Source of the DNA: Azotimanducus chitobiosivorans
GTDB taxonomy: Bacteria; Pseudomonadota; Gammaproteobacteria; Pseudomonadales; Azotimanducaceae
NCBI GenBank assembly: GCA_965200235.1
Contig: OZ241339.1
Span: forward strand, 3,300,239-3,364,238
Reading direction: 5' to 3'
DNA: 64,000 nucleotides
The notes under the pieces are model-generated. The model was not told where the DNA came from and ran no database searches. It saw only the letters and a list, made by a program, of their open reading frames with translations. Position numbers and translations under genes: made by a program. Positions 14,295 through 22,322 of this stretch are shown piece after piece (position 1 is the stretch's first letter; each line of letters starts with the position of its first letter).

Positions 14295-15971
14295 ATGAGC
14301 CGTTCAGTCGATTCCGCCGCTGAGCAGACCGCCGAGCGCGTTGAAGGCGTTTCCCTCGGCAGCATGTGGGGCGCGGATCGCCAGAGCATTGCCGAGGCGT
14401 GGCAACGCTTCACTGAGTACATGCGCGGTCAGCCAACCTTGACGTTTGAAGCGCAAGCGAAGTTCCAGGCGGAACTCGCGAGCATCTGGTTTGGCAACGC
14501 CGATGCCGATCTCCCCGACGACCCGCGCTTCGCCGATCCCGAATGGAGCAATAATCCCATCTTTCGCCGCATGCGCCAGTCCTATGTGGCGTGGAGTCGC
14601 GCACTCGATTCATGGCTTGAGAAGTCGGGACTTGAGGGCATCGACCGGCAGCGCGCGCAGTTCCTCTTAGACGCCGCGAAGGACATCTACGCGCCCGTCA
14701 ACACGCCGTTTACCCCCGAAACCATCCGCAAGGCCGTGGAAACAGGCGGTGCGAGCATCGTCAAAGGCGTGCAGAACTACGTTCAGGACTTGCAGCACAA
14801 CCACGGCTATCCGGCAGTGGCGGACCGGCAGGCCTTTGAATTGGGCCGGGACGTAGCGGCCACGCCGGGCAAGGTGGTGTTCCGCAACGACCTCTTTGAG
14901 CTGATTCAGTATCAGCCGACCACGCCGGAAGTCCACAAGAAGCCGCTCTTGTACGTCTTCAGCCAGGTCAACCGCTTCTATCTAGGCGACCTGACGCCGG
15001 AGCGCAGCCTCTTCAAGCAGCTTGTGGATAGTGGCGTGCAGGTGTTTGCGATGAGCTGGAAGAATCCGCAGCGGGACGACGCCAACTGGTCGCTCGATAC
15101 CTACACCGAAGGCGTAATTGATGCCGTGCGCATCACGCGCAGCATCACAAGGCAGCGCGATGTCGATTTGATCGGCCTGTGCGCAGGTGGCTTGGTGGCG
15201 GCGACGGCGGCCGGCGTGCTTCAGCGCCGCGGCAACCATTGGATCAATTCACTGTCGCTCTTCGTGTCGATTCTCGACAATCAACTCGGCGACAGCGGCT
15301 TCAACCTCTTTGTCACCGACCAGACGGCAGCCGCCCAGAAGCAGCGCGTGCGCTTGCAAGGCGGCATGAGCGAGCGCGACATTCTGGAGATGTTCGCCAT
15401 GCTGCGGCTTGACGAGAGCGTCTTCAGCTTCATGCGCAGCAACTACTTCCGCGGCGAGGACCCACTCGCCCACCCGCTCCTGTTCTGGTCGATGGACTAC
15501 ACGCGCGTGCCCGCCGAGTTGCAGTGCGACCTCATTGATCTAGGTCACAAGAACAAGCTCGCGGCCAAATCGCTCGTGGTGCTCGGCGAGCGGCTAGATC
15601 TCTCCGAGAGCGACTATCCCGTGTATGTCATGGCCGGCCTTACCGACCACATTACGCCGTGGGAAGCCTGCTACCGCAGCGTCCATTTGTTCGGCGGCGA
15701 TGTCGAGTTTGTGCTGACCAGCCAGAACCACACCCAGACCATCAGCTCGCGGCCTGACAACCGGCACCTTCGCTACTGGCGAGGCGGCGAATATTCGAGC
15801 GATCCGCAAGAATGGCTGACGAAGAGTGAACAGACCGTCGGCAACTGGCGCGACCATTGGGTGGCTTGGCTGCAAGGGCATTCCGAGCTGAAATCTGCAC
15901 CCGCAAATCTCGGCAACAAGACCTATCAGCCCTTGGACGATGCGCCCGGCCAGTACGTGCGCGAGAAATAA
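14295..15971 (+). CDS. phaC: polyhydroxyalkanoate synthase PhaC
   Basis: 558-aa PHA synthase that polymerises (R)-3-hydroxyacyl-CoA. The N-terminal domain shows DPRFADPEWSNNPIFRRMRQSY. The catalytic domain has the lipase-like box GLCAGG with nucleophile Cys296, the Asp in GLTDHITPW (Asp451) and the His in SQNHTQTI (His479). The family usually reads GHI at the last site, so the NHT context is slightly unusual. Length fits class I enzymes that work without PhaE. No phaA or phaB is in the window, so monomers may come from beta-oxidation or elsewhere. phaR follows after 8 bp. Upstream palindromes suggest autoregulated storage control. Confidence 0.96.
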   Translation: MSRSVDSAAEQTAERVEGVSLGSMWGADRQSIAEAWQRFTEYMRGQPTLTFEAQAKFQAELASIWFGNADADLPDDPRFADPEWSNNPIFRRMRQSYVAWSRALDSWLEKSGLEGIDRQRAQFLLDAAKDIYAPVNTPFTPETIRKAVETGGASIVKGVQNYVQDLQHNHGYPAVADRQAFELGRDVAATPGKVVFRNDLFELIQYQPTTPEVHKKPLLYVFSQVNRFYLGDLTPERSLFKQLVDSGVQVFAMSWKNPQRDDANWSLDTYTEGVIDAVRITRSITRQRDVDLIGLCAGGLVAATAAGVLQRRGNHWINSLSLFVSILDNQLGDSGFNLFVTDQTAAAQKQRVRLQGGMSERDILEMFAMLRLDESVFSFMRSNYFRGEDPLAHPLLFWSMDYTRVPAELQCDLIDLGHKNKLAAKSLVVLGERLDLSESDYPVYVMAGLTDHITPWEACYRSVHLFGGDVEFVLTSQNHTQTISSRPDNRHLRYWRGGEYSSDPQEWLTKSEQTVGNWRDHWVAWLQGHSELKSAPANLGNKTYQPLDDAPGQYVREK

Positions 15972-15979
15972 AAGCCGCC

Positions 15980-16453
15980 ATGCACAAGCTTAAAAAGTAC
16001 CCAAATCGCCGTCTCTACAACGCCACCGAGAGCCGCTATGTCACCGTTGAGGATGTCCGCAAGCTCATCGTCAAAGGCGAAAGCATCGAAGTCGTTGATG
16101 CCAAGAACGGCCAAGACTTGACGCGCTCGGTGCTGCTGCAAATCCTCTCAGAGCAGGAGGCCGAAGGGCACGAGAGCGTGCTCACCAACCGCGTGATCGA
16201 GCAGTTGATCCGCTTTTACGGTGATCGTTTGGGGAATGTCGTGGGGCGCTATATTGAACAGAGCGTTGTCGCCTTCATGGATCATCAGGATCAGTGGCGC
16301 GCGCACCTGCGACAGCTGAACGACATGAATCCGCTGAATTTTATGCGCCAAGCCTTTGATGCAAGTTGGATGACCCCGAATCGTCCGCCCGACGTCGGGG
16401 CGAAAGGCACGCCGAGCGAGCCTGTGAGCGAAGTCGGCAAGGCGGCAAAGTGA
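15980..16453 (+). CDS. phaR: polyhydroxyalkanoate synthesis repressor PhaR
   Basis: 157-aa regulator that represses phasin and PHA genes and is titrated off DNA by nascent PHA granules. The N-terminal PHB/PHA-accumulation DNA-binding domain is clear (KLKKYPNRRLYNATESRYVTVEDVRKLI), then DAKNGQDLTRSVLLQIL and the central C-terminal PHB-accumulation region. ATG 15980 starts exactly at MHKLKKYPNRRLY, the conserved N-terminus; the longer frame reads into the end of phaC. The stop overlaps the GTG of the HAD gene. The CTGC-N3-GCAG sites at 11692 and 14192 are the natural targets. Confidence 0.95.
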   Translation: MHKLKKYPNRRLYNATESRYVTVEDVRKLIVKGESIEVVDAKNGQDLTRSVLLQILSEQEAEGHESVLTNRVIEQLIRFYGDRLGNVVGRYIEQSVVAFMDHQDQWRAHLRQLNDMNPLNFMRQAFDASWMTPNRPPDVGAKGTPSEPVSEVGKAAK

Positions 16454-17259
16454 ACTACGCGGCGTTTGCCATCGATCTCGATGGCACCCTGCTGGTGGGC
16501 GACGAGGTGCCCGAAGTCAACAAAAAGGCAGTGCAGGCGGCATCGCAAGCCGGTATTCGCGTGGTCATCGCCACCGCGCGCTGGGCGCAGTTCGCGGTGC
16601 GGCTCGGCGAGTCTCTCGGCATCCACGACCCAGTGATCGCCTGTTCAGGTGCGCAGGTGTTCGACCCAGCCGGACCGGGTGATGTCTACGACAAGCGGCT
16701 GCCGCCAGACTTCGCCGAGGCGCTGTTCGCGATCTGCAATGAAGAACGGTGCATTGCGACAGTGACGCTTGGCGACCAAGTTAAGATCAAGATGGAAGGT
16801 CGCCCGGAGGCGCGCCATCTCGCGCCCGAGATGCGATGGTGCGCACAGCTGCACCTTGACAGCAAGGATTTGCCACGAGTCGCTGCGATTCAAGGCAGCC
16901 GCTGCGTGGAACGCATCCGGCGCGAGCTTGGCGAAGCGTTCAGTGACCGCGTCAACATCCTCGATTCGATCGGGCCGACCGGCAAGGTCATATTGGCGAT
17001 CACGTCGACCGACGCGACCAAAGGCGCGGCGCTGACTGAGACTTGCGCGCATATGGGTATTGCCCCATCGCAAGTAGTTGCGTTTGGTGACGCTGAGAAC
17101 GACCTCGACATGTTTCGTATCGCTGGCGCCTCGGTGGCCATGGGGCAAGCCGACGGTATGACCAAGGCGGCGGCGACCTTTGTCAGCAAGGCGAACACCG
17201 ACGGCGGCGTTGCGCACGCGATTTGGCGGCTGCTCGAACGCGGGACGCTTGCCGCCTGA
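16450..17259 (+). CDS. Cof-type HAD-superfamily phosphatase
   Basis: 269-aa HAD hydrolase. Motif I is FAIDLDGTLL (nucleophile and acid Asp), motif II is VVIATARW (the usual S/T is Thr), the motif III Lys is in PTGKVILAI or TDATKGAAL, and motif IV is VVAFGDAENDLDMF. A C2-type cap is inserted between motifs II and III, as in sugar-phosphate phosphatases of the Cof/YbiV group. The GTG at 16450 overlaps the phaR TGA (GTGA) and puts the start just before the first strand. Substrate unknown; a place in the PHA operon does not by itself imply a role in it. Confidence 0.85.
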   Translation: MNYAAFAIDLDGTLLVGDEVPEVNKKAVQAASQAGIRVVIATARWAQFAVRLGESLGIHDPVIACSGAQVFDPAGPGDVYDKRLPPDFAEALFAICNEERCIATVTLGDQVKIKMEGRPEARHLAPEMRWCAQLHLDSKDLPRVAAIQGSRCVERIRRELGEAFSDRVNILDSIGPTGKVILAITSTDATKGAALTETCAHMGIAPSQVVAFGDAENDLDMFRIAGASVAMGQADGMTKAAATFVSKANTDGGVAHAIWRLLERGTLAA

Positions 17260-17295
17260 GTGACTGCAGGCGTCTCGGGGTTGTGTGATGTGCGG

Positions 17296-17683
17296 GCTCA
17301 GAAACATTTCGGAATTTCCTCCCCGGAGGCCAGTTCCATGAACTGACCGGATGGGGAGGGCGCCGCCGGCAACGCCGCCTGCTTCCTCCGCGCCATGGCC
17401 GACGCCATGCCGTTCCCCGTCGAATCCATCCAGGTCGACGGCGGCTCCGAGTTCATGGCGGACTTCGAGCGCGCCAACCGCTCCGCCCGCATCGAGTTCT
17501 GGAACCGGTACGACGGCCCCCCCCCGCCGTCGCCGGCGTCGCGCCAAGGCTCGCCGAGCACGAGTTCTTCCACAACTACCAGCGGCCGCACTGGGCGCTG
17601 GACTGCCGAACTCCCAACGAATATCTTGTCCACCTTGAGAGCATGTCTGACACGCCTGCCGAAAATTCCGAAATGTCCTGAGC
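17296..17683 (+). mobile_element. internally deleted IS481-family element
   Basis: Ends match as imperfect inverted repeats (GCTCAGAAACATTTCGGAAT at 17296 and its near complement ending at 17683). Inside is the C-terminal part of an integrase-type transposase: PFPVESIQVDGGSEFMADFE, then a deletion to RANRSARIEFWNRYDG, a frameshift, and EFFHNYQRPHWALDCRTPNEYL to a TGA at 17681. Everything upstream of the second catalytic Asp and the loop around the last Glu is missing. It is inert by itself but could be moved in trans. The coding GC is much higher than in neighbouring genes. Confidence 0.8.
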
Positions 17684-17744
17684 CGCTACACATCCATTCG
17701 GGATACACTTTCCGTCGTGACTCGAGTAATAAGGGAAGCAGGGA

Positions 17745-18011
17745 ATGCAAATCGAAACGGAATTAAAAAAGTGGGGTGACTGCCTTGCCTTGCGAGTGTC
17801 AGGAGTCATGGCGCAGATGCCGAAATTTAAGTCGGGAACGAAGGTGACCGTCGATGTAAGCCCTGAAGGGCTCGTTGTACGAAGAGCTTCCGCATCCATA
17901 GGTAGAATTCATTTTCCCTACAGCGAGAGCGAACTCTTGGACGGAATAACGCCTGAAAAAGCGCACGCCGACGAATTGCCTGAACTCACGGAACTTGAGC
18001 TACCTGAGTAA
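17745..18011 (+). CDS. MazE-like antitoxin (AbrB fold), intact
   Basis: 88-aa antitoxin with an AbrB/MazE swapped-hairpin DNA-binding N-terminus (MQIETELKKWGDCLALRVSGVM...FKSGTKVTVDVSPEGLVVRR) and an acidic toxin-wrapping tail ending in a Glu/Leu-rich stretch. It would repress its own operon and neutralise the downstream MazF-type RNase. The reading frame is complete, while the toxin gene eight bases downstream has been split from its start by a MITE. The antitoxin is therefore orphaned but may still bind DNA or other MazF proteins. Confidence 0.9.
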   Translation: MQIETELKKWGDCLALRVSGVMAQMPKFKSGTKVTVDVSPEGLVVRRASASIGRIHFPYSESELLDGITPEKAHADELPELTELELPE

Positions 18012-18019
18012 TACAGCGC

Positions 18020-18635
18020 ATGGGCTAGTGTCCTGTCCCATAAATAAGTGTGGGTTCAGCGCGCAGGAGAAGGGCTGTGGCAAGGCGCGTTCCGCAGGCA
18101 ATACTTTGCCGTATTGCCAAGGGACGCAACGTGGCCACAGCCCTTCTCCTGCGCGCCCTTCGGGAGTGGGCACAATCGCCGACGGCTGCGTTGCAGTCCT
18201 TGGCAATATGCCCGATATTCCCTGCGGACTGCGCCTTGCCCTCGGCGATTGTGCCCACTCTGAATCACACTTATTTATGGGACAGGACACTAGGTACCAG
18301 ACCGCTCAGATGTCGTATGGCTAGACTTCGAGCCTACAAGAGGAAGGGAAATCGGCAAATATCGCCCAGCATTGGTGCTCAGCAGTCAAAGCTACAATCG
18401 CAGAAGCGGCCTTCTCATCTGTTGTCCAATTAGCACCAGCATTCGAGGTGCAATCACGGAGGTGCCTATTATTGGCCTTGAACAGCCGTCAGTCGTGGTC
18501 GCGAGCCTTGTGCATACCTTGGCATGGAGAGAGCGCAAAGCCAAGAAGATATTCACGGCGAAGCCGAGTGTATTGCGCGAGTCCCTTGTAAGGCTTATGC
18601 CGATTATGGGCGCACAAGACGCGCTCGGCCTATAG
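18020..18635 (+). pseudogene. mazF-like endoribonuclease toxin, decapitated by a MITE
   Basis: The expected start ATG (18020) stands 8 bp after mazE but reads Met-Gly and then the TAG at the element edge. After the MITE (18025-18293) the frame resumes with VPDRSDVVWLDFEPTRGREIGKYRPALVLSS...ICCPIS...VHTLAWRERKAKKIF to a TAG at 18635, an otherwise undamaged MazF/PemK fold. Homologues start MxxYVPDxGD, so only about three codons were disturbed. The remaining in-frame GTG (18372) would lose the first ~30 residues, including the conserved strand and basic loop. Toxin activity is therefore probably abolished. Confidence 0.9.
18025..18293. mobile_element. foldback MITE, copy 2 (269 bp), inserted in mazF
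   Basis: Same length and ends as copy 1 but in the opposite orientation: CTAG, a ~27-bp TIR, the 23-bp-arm hairpin, the 19-bp-arm hairpin, TIR, CTAG. It differs from the reverse complement of copy 1 at two sites that I can see, which implies recent movement. It sits between the third and fourth codons of the mazF-like gene and so separates the toxin from its start. Confidence 0.92.
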
Positions 18636-18707
18636 GGAGCCTGCACCGAAGGAAGGCAAGCCCTCTGACGTGACTTGAATCTCATCGGGTGACGGACCGC
18701 CTGAAAG

Positions 18708-18860
18708 ATGCAACGCCGCCCGCAGTGGAACGGCTGCGTCGAGCGCGCCAACCGCTCCGCCCGCATCGAGTTCTGGAACCGGTACGACGGCCCCCCGCCG
18801 TCGCCGCCGTCGCGCCAAGGCTCGCGGGGCACGAGTTCTTCCACAACTACCAGCTGCCGC
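18708..18860 (+). mobile_element. second IS481-family transposase fragment
   Basis: About 150 bp almost identical to the central part of the element at 17296-17683 (RANRSARIEFWNRYDG and the following frame), but retaining PQWNGCVERANRS, the segment before and including the catalytic Glu. Both flanks are abruptly non-homologous and no inverted repeats are seen. The two IS481 pieces bracket the mazEF locus, so an older composite insertion or a rearrangement is possible. Confidence 0.7.
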
Positions 18861-19173
18861 CTTTTCCGGCGGATGTTTCAGAGCAGGTGATGCTTTGGAC
18901 ATTCGCAACTGCCTGTGCGGCAGGAGCAGCTTGGCACAAACAGCCGTGGCCCATGGAGAAGCTTCTCCCCCCCAGAGTCTTATTAATCAGCAGCTTGCCA
19001 GCGTCTCTGGCTCTAATCAAGGGCAACCGGGCCATTCGGATTCAGACGTTCGGACGGCATTGGGCTGCGACCCGACGGGATAGCCGTCTTTAGGGGATAC
19101 ACACGCGGGGCGGCACTACGACCGCTCCGTTGCGTGAGGCGCATCAAGACAGGTCAGCGTGCTTAAACCGACG
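18861..19173. other. intergenic stretch, nothing recognised
   Basis: About 310 bp between the IS481 fragment and the AAA-ATPase 3' end. A frame running through it merely continues the transposase fragment out of frame. I see no gene, RNA or repeat. Confidence 0.4.
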
Positions 19174-20598
19174 TTACTCCATCCCTTGCACGACATCAAT
19201 CTCTTGCAAGATATTTCTTATTGCGAGGCTGAGTTGTTGACGTTCTTGTCGATAGGTGATCTTTTCGAATCGTTCTTCCACGAAGTCAAAAAACGATGGG
19301 AGTCCCAAATCCCACGGACCTTCCGTGTGACGACTTGGCGACCATAGCAGTCCGAGGTGTTTGAAGTGCGTGTTTGCTTGTGTGCTTGTTTCGATAATGT
19401 CGTTGTCAGGGCGTGGTCCGTGATCAAGACCTGACTGGATCGCTTTGCGAATCAATTGCCGGTCAATGGTGAATCCGTTTGCTTTCGCAGCCTTCCATAG
19501 GGCGCCGAGTTGCAAGGCACATCCGGTGAGCCCCTTGTCTTCCAAGTCGTTCCACGTTTCTTCGTAGCGCGCTTGAACGCCTTGTTTGAATACTCGGTCA
19601 ATCTCACCGCCGACTTGGAAGTCTGCGACGCCCTCGTTTCGCGACGCGCTTTCAAGTGCGGCTTTCCCAAGCAACTGCAGAAAGTATGGACTTCCCTTGC
19701 AGCCTTGTACGGCGTGTTCGAGGTCTGCGTAGTCATGTATGGATACATCGGCGGCCTTCAATATTGCATCGACAGCATGCTGACACGCCAATGCGGACAG
19801 ATCGTTCGGCATTGGAGAGAAACGATCACTTTGTGCTCGGTCACGAAACCATGTTGCCTTGCATTCAGGGTGACGGAGCACATCAAGGGTTTCGGGTGTC
19901 CCTGCAAGGACAATGCCGATTGAGTGGTCATCGGCACCCGTGAAAGATTGGATAGCGTTGAGCAGGTGGCCAAGCACAGCCGGGTCAGCCCCATGTGCTT
20001 CATCGACCAAGAACATCGCTGGTCTCTCAGGCGCTTCATCGAGAAAGCTATGGAGGTAGCTTCCAATACTGATAAATTCTGGTTGCTCGCCGGATACTCT
20101 CTGTTCAACTTCCACACGTGCCGATGTCCTGCCTGCGGCGAGTCCGAGGTCAAGACGCCCTGACGTGTCGCGACTTGTTTTTTCAGAGAGTTCGGGTTTT
20201 GGGGTAATGAATTTGGAAAGCCGTTCGATGAGTTTTTCGTCGGAAGTGAGTTCGTCATTCCCTGTCATGCTGATGACATCGACGTAACCGATGCTGTTCA
20301 AACCCCGATGGAGCGCGTTCAGCAACGCTGTTTTTCCTGTTCCACGAGGTCCATGCAGCACAACCCCTACGATGGAAGGGTTGTCGTTGTCGATCACTTC
20401 CTTTGCAAGAGCCGAGAGCTGTGCGATTTGAGATTGACGCCCAACCATCAGCGATGGTATTGCACTTGAGCCTGCCGGGAATACCTTCGAGAAGTCTCCC
20501 GACCGATAGTTCGACCTGATTTTTTTTGCCTGAGTCTCAGACAACCGTGTTGTCGCAATGTCAGCGAAGACATCGAAGGGTTTGAGAGACTCGGACAT
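19174..20598 (-). CDS. stand-alone AAA+/Orc1-like ATPase
   Basis: 474-aa ATPase. An N-terminal region with FVPAG-like linker text (KVFPAGSSAIPSLMVGRQSQIAQL) leads to Walker A GPRGTGKT (~93-100) and Walker B MFLVDEAH (~195-202), then an LAGTPETL sensor-like strand. The C-terminal ~200 residues look helical, as in STAND/Orc1-type proteins that use the ATPase as a switch. There is no effector domain that I recognise. ATG 20598 is used; a TTG 15 bp upstream is possible. The gene stands alone between mobile elements, with base composition nearer 50% GC than the core genes. A defence or mobile-element role is plausible, but not shown. Confidence 0.75.
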   Translation of the reverse strand: MSESLKPFDVFADIATTRLSETQAKKIRSNYRSGDFSKVFPAGSSAIPSLMVGRQSQIAQLSALAKEVIDNDNPSIVGVVLHGPRGTGKTALLNALHRGLNSIGYVDVISMTGNDELTSDEKLIERLSKFITPKPELSEKTSRDTSGRLDLGLAAGRTSARVEVEQRVSGEQPEFISIGSYLHSFLDEAPERPAMFLVDEAHGADPAVLGHLLNAIQSFTGADDHSIGIVLAGTPETLDVLRHPECKATWFRDRAQSDRFSPMPNDLSALACQHAVDAILKAADVSIHDYADLEHAVQGCKGSPYFLQLLGKAALESASRNEGVADFQVGGEIDRVFKQGVQARYEETWNDLEDKGLTGCALQLGALWKAAKANGFTIDRQLIRKAIQSGLDHGPRPDNDIIETSTQANTHFKHLGLLWSPSRHTEGPWDLGLPSFFDFVEERFEKITYRQERQQLSLAIRNILQEIDVVQGME

Positions 20599-20736
20599 GA
20601 GATGACTGGTCAATTTCCTACGTGCCTGATTGTACCAGCCAAAGCATGACTGCCATCTGAGACAGAGTTGTCCAACGCCTCAATGCATCAGGACAATTCG
20701 GCGATCGTGTTTCATGCTGCGTCTGATCCCTCGCGC

Positions 20737-21057
20737 CTAGTGTCCTGTCCCATAAATAAGTGTGGGTTCAGCGCGCAGGAGAAGGGCTGTGGCAAGGCGC
20801 TGAAGCAGGCAATACTTTGCCGTATTGCCAAGGGACGCATCATCACATGGGACTGGGCCACAGCCCTTCTCCTGCGCGCCCTTCGGGAGTGGGCACAATC
20901 GCCGACCGACATTCTTGCGAGGGTGCCCCTCGCGCCTTCTGGCTGAGGGCTCCGTTGCAGCCCTTGGCAATATGCCCGATATTCCCTGCGGACTGCGCCT
21001 TGCCGTCGGCGATTGTGCTCACTCTGAATCACACTTATTTATGGGACAGGACACTAG
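20737..21057. mobile_element. foldback MITE, copy 3 (321 bp, diverged)
   Basis: Same terminal repeats, orientation as copy 2, CTAG on both sides. The stems are longer or partly replaced: the interior has extra segments near 20838-20855 and 20905-20945 that interrupt the two hairpins. It abuts a REP-like repeat whose first bases (CTAGGAGC) form its right CTAG, so it landed in or at the edge of that repeat. Confidence 0.88.
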
Positions 21058-21101
21058 GAGCGGATTTGCAGCCGTGAATTCCTGCGGCGCAGGCTCCTAA
21101 G
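21057..21101. repeat. REP-like repeat, left copy
   Basis: About 43 bp starting GGAGCGGATTTGCAGCCG and ending GCGCAGGCTCCTA. It is nearly the exact reverse complement (one mismatch seen) of the repeat that starts at 21694. The pair flanks the secreted-protein gene. The GGAGC tetranucleotide head and the inner imperfect palindrome are REP-like. Confidence 0.75.
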
Positions 21102-21252
21102 TCAAATCGAGCAAGAATCGCCATGCTGGGATGACGCGAATTTGACGCTCCTTGATGTCGGCTTCTTCGACCTCGCGCTCGCCAGTTGAATCGAGATGTG
21201 ATAGTGTCGCCATTAGTCGATACAACTCTCTACTCTCAATAGGAGCATTGCC

Positions 21253-21696
21253 ATGTTGAACAACAAACGATTTTCCCTTGCGCTAGCGTCCCTCGCGGTT
21301 ATTGGAATGCTTTCTGCCTATCCCGAAAAAGGATACGCAGGCACGTCTCTTTGTCAATATCTTCTCGGCAGCGCACAAGACAGCTGTTTGACTGCCTTCG
21401 ATTACAGTCCAGCAGGGGATTCAAATTCAAACTGCTGGATGACTCGTGCCAGTTGGGGCACGCAATACGCTACCGTAGTCGATAATCCAACTCCCAGACA
21501 GCAGGAAATCCTTGAGAATTATCGTAGTGTGGCCGAAGAGAGCTGCCCCTGTAAAATCGAGTTCTCATGTGATGCTTTTGTGCATAAAGACAGTCAGCAA
21601 GAAACTCGATATTACACGTGCACCGACATTACCCTGTCCGAAATTCGTACGTTAAATGAGAACAATGGAGATGTTCGTCATCCTAAGTGTAGCTAG
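21253..21696 (+). CDS. secreted Cys-rich protein of unknown function
   Basis: 147-aa protein with a clear Sec signal peptide (basic start, hydrophobic ALASLAVIGML, probable cleavage after GYAG near residue 30). The mature part is ~117 residues with eight cysteines, so four disulphides are possible in the periplasm or outside the cell. No family recognised. AGGAG lies nine bases before the ATG. Inverted REP-like repeats flank the gene, and its TAG stop is the first three bases of the downstream repeat. This suggests that insertion of that repeat trimmed the original C-terminus, or that the whole unit moved as a cassette. Confidence 0.75.
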   Translation: MLNNKRFSLALASLAVIGMLSAYPEKGYAGTSLCQYLLGSAQDSCLTAFDYSPAGDSNSNCWMTRASWGTQYATVVDNPTPRQQEILENYRSVAEESCPCKIEFSCDAFVHKDSQQETRYYTCTDITLSEIRTLNENNGDVRHPKCS

Positions 21697-21858
21697 GAGC
21701 CTGCGCCGTAGGAATTCACGGCTGCAAATCCGCTCCCACTCGCCCGTTTGAACGCTCGATTTCGTCAAATATAGCCCGATATTATCCTCAACCGACCCTT
21801 CAAACGGGCGGCAGGATCGAATTTTCGCTATCGTGACTTCCTACGGCGCAGGCTCCTA
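21694..21858. repeat. 165-bp mini-element with inverted ends
   Basis: Begins TAGGAGCCTGCGCCGTAGGA and ends with its inverse (TTCCTACGGCGCAGGCTCCTA less one base shown). Inside, CGCCCGTTTGAA pairs with TTCAAACGGGCG. The left end also pairs with the repeat at 21057-21101. Looks like a BIME/REP-doublet or small MITE without coding capacity. Confidence 0.75.
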
Positions 21859-22010
21859 GCGGTCATTATTAGTTTGATGGAGCACTAATTTGCCGCGCTT
21901 GGCACAGCCCCCTTGTCGCCTTTCTCGGCGTGATGTTGGCCAAGCGAGGCATTCCCGGACGAAACGCCTCGCACTGATTGTCGAGAATGGTCTGTTTGAG
22001 GGTATGAAGA

Positions 22011-22322
22011 ATGGAAAGTGGTTCTTATACCAGACCGGAAAACTCGAAAAGTGGCTTTATAACTGACCCGGTTACCAAGACCGCCAGAGTATTTTGGAAT
22101 GGTCGCTCTCAAGCAGTCCGCCTTCCAAAAGAATTTCGGATGCCCGGACACGAAGTGCGCATCCGTAAACAGGGAAGCGGAGTGCTTATCGAGCCAATCG
22201 AGACTGGGTGGGAATGGCTCGATGAAATTGCCGGAAAGTTCTCACCTGACTTCTTTGCACAAGGCCGGGCGCAGCCTTATTTCTCCGAGCGGGAAGGCCT
22301 GCACCAAGCGTTTGAGAAATGA
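22011..22322 (+). CDS. VapB-type antitoxin, intact
   Basis: 103-aa antitoxin. The AbrB-like DNA-binding core is VTKTARVFWNGRSQAVRLPKEFRMPGHEVRIRKQG (residues ~21-58), preceded by a ~20-residue N-terminal extension that most VapB lack. The C-terminus (EWLDEIAGKF...GRAQPYFSER) is the usual toxin-binding tail. ATG 22011 has GAGG nine bases upstream, and no later start codon exists before the core. The stop overlaps the vapC remnant start as ATGA. The partner toxin is destroyed, so this is an orphan antitoxin. Confidence 0.88.
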   Translation: MESGSYTRPENSKSGFITDPVTKTARVFWNGRSQAVRLPKEFRMPGHEVRIRKQGSGVLIEPIETGWEWLDEIAGKFSPDFFAQGRAQPYFSEREGLHQAFEK

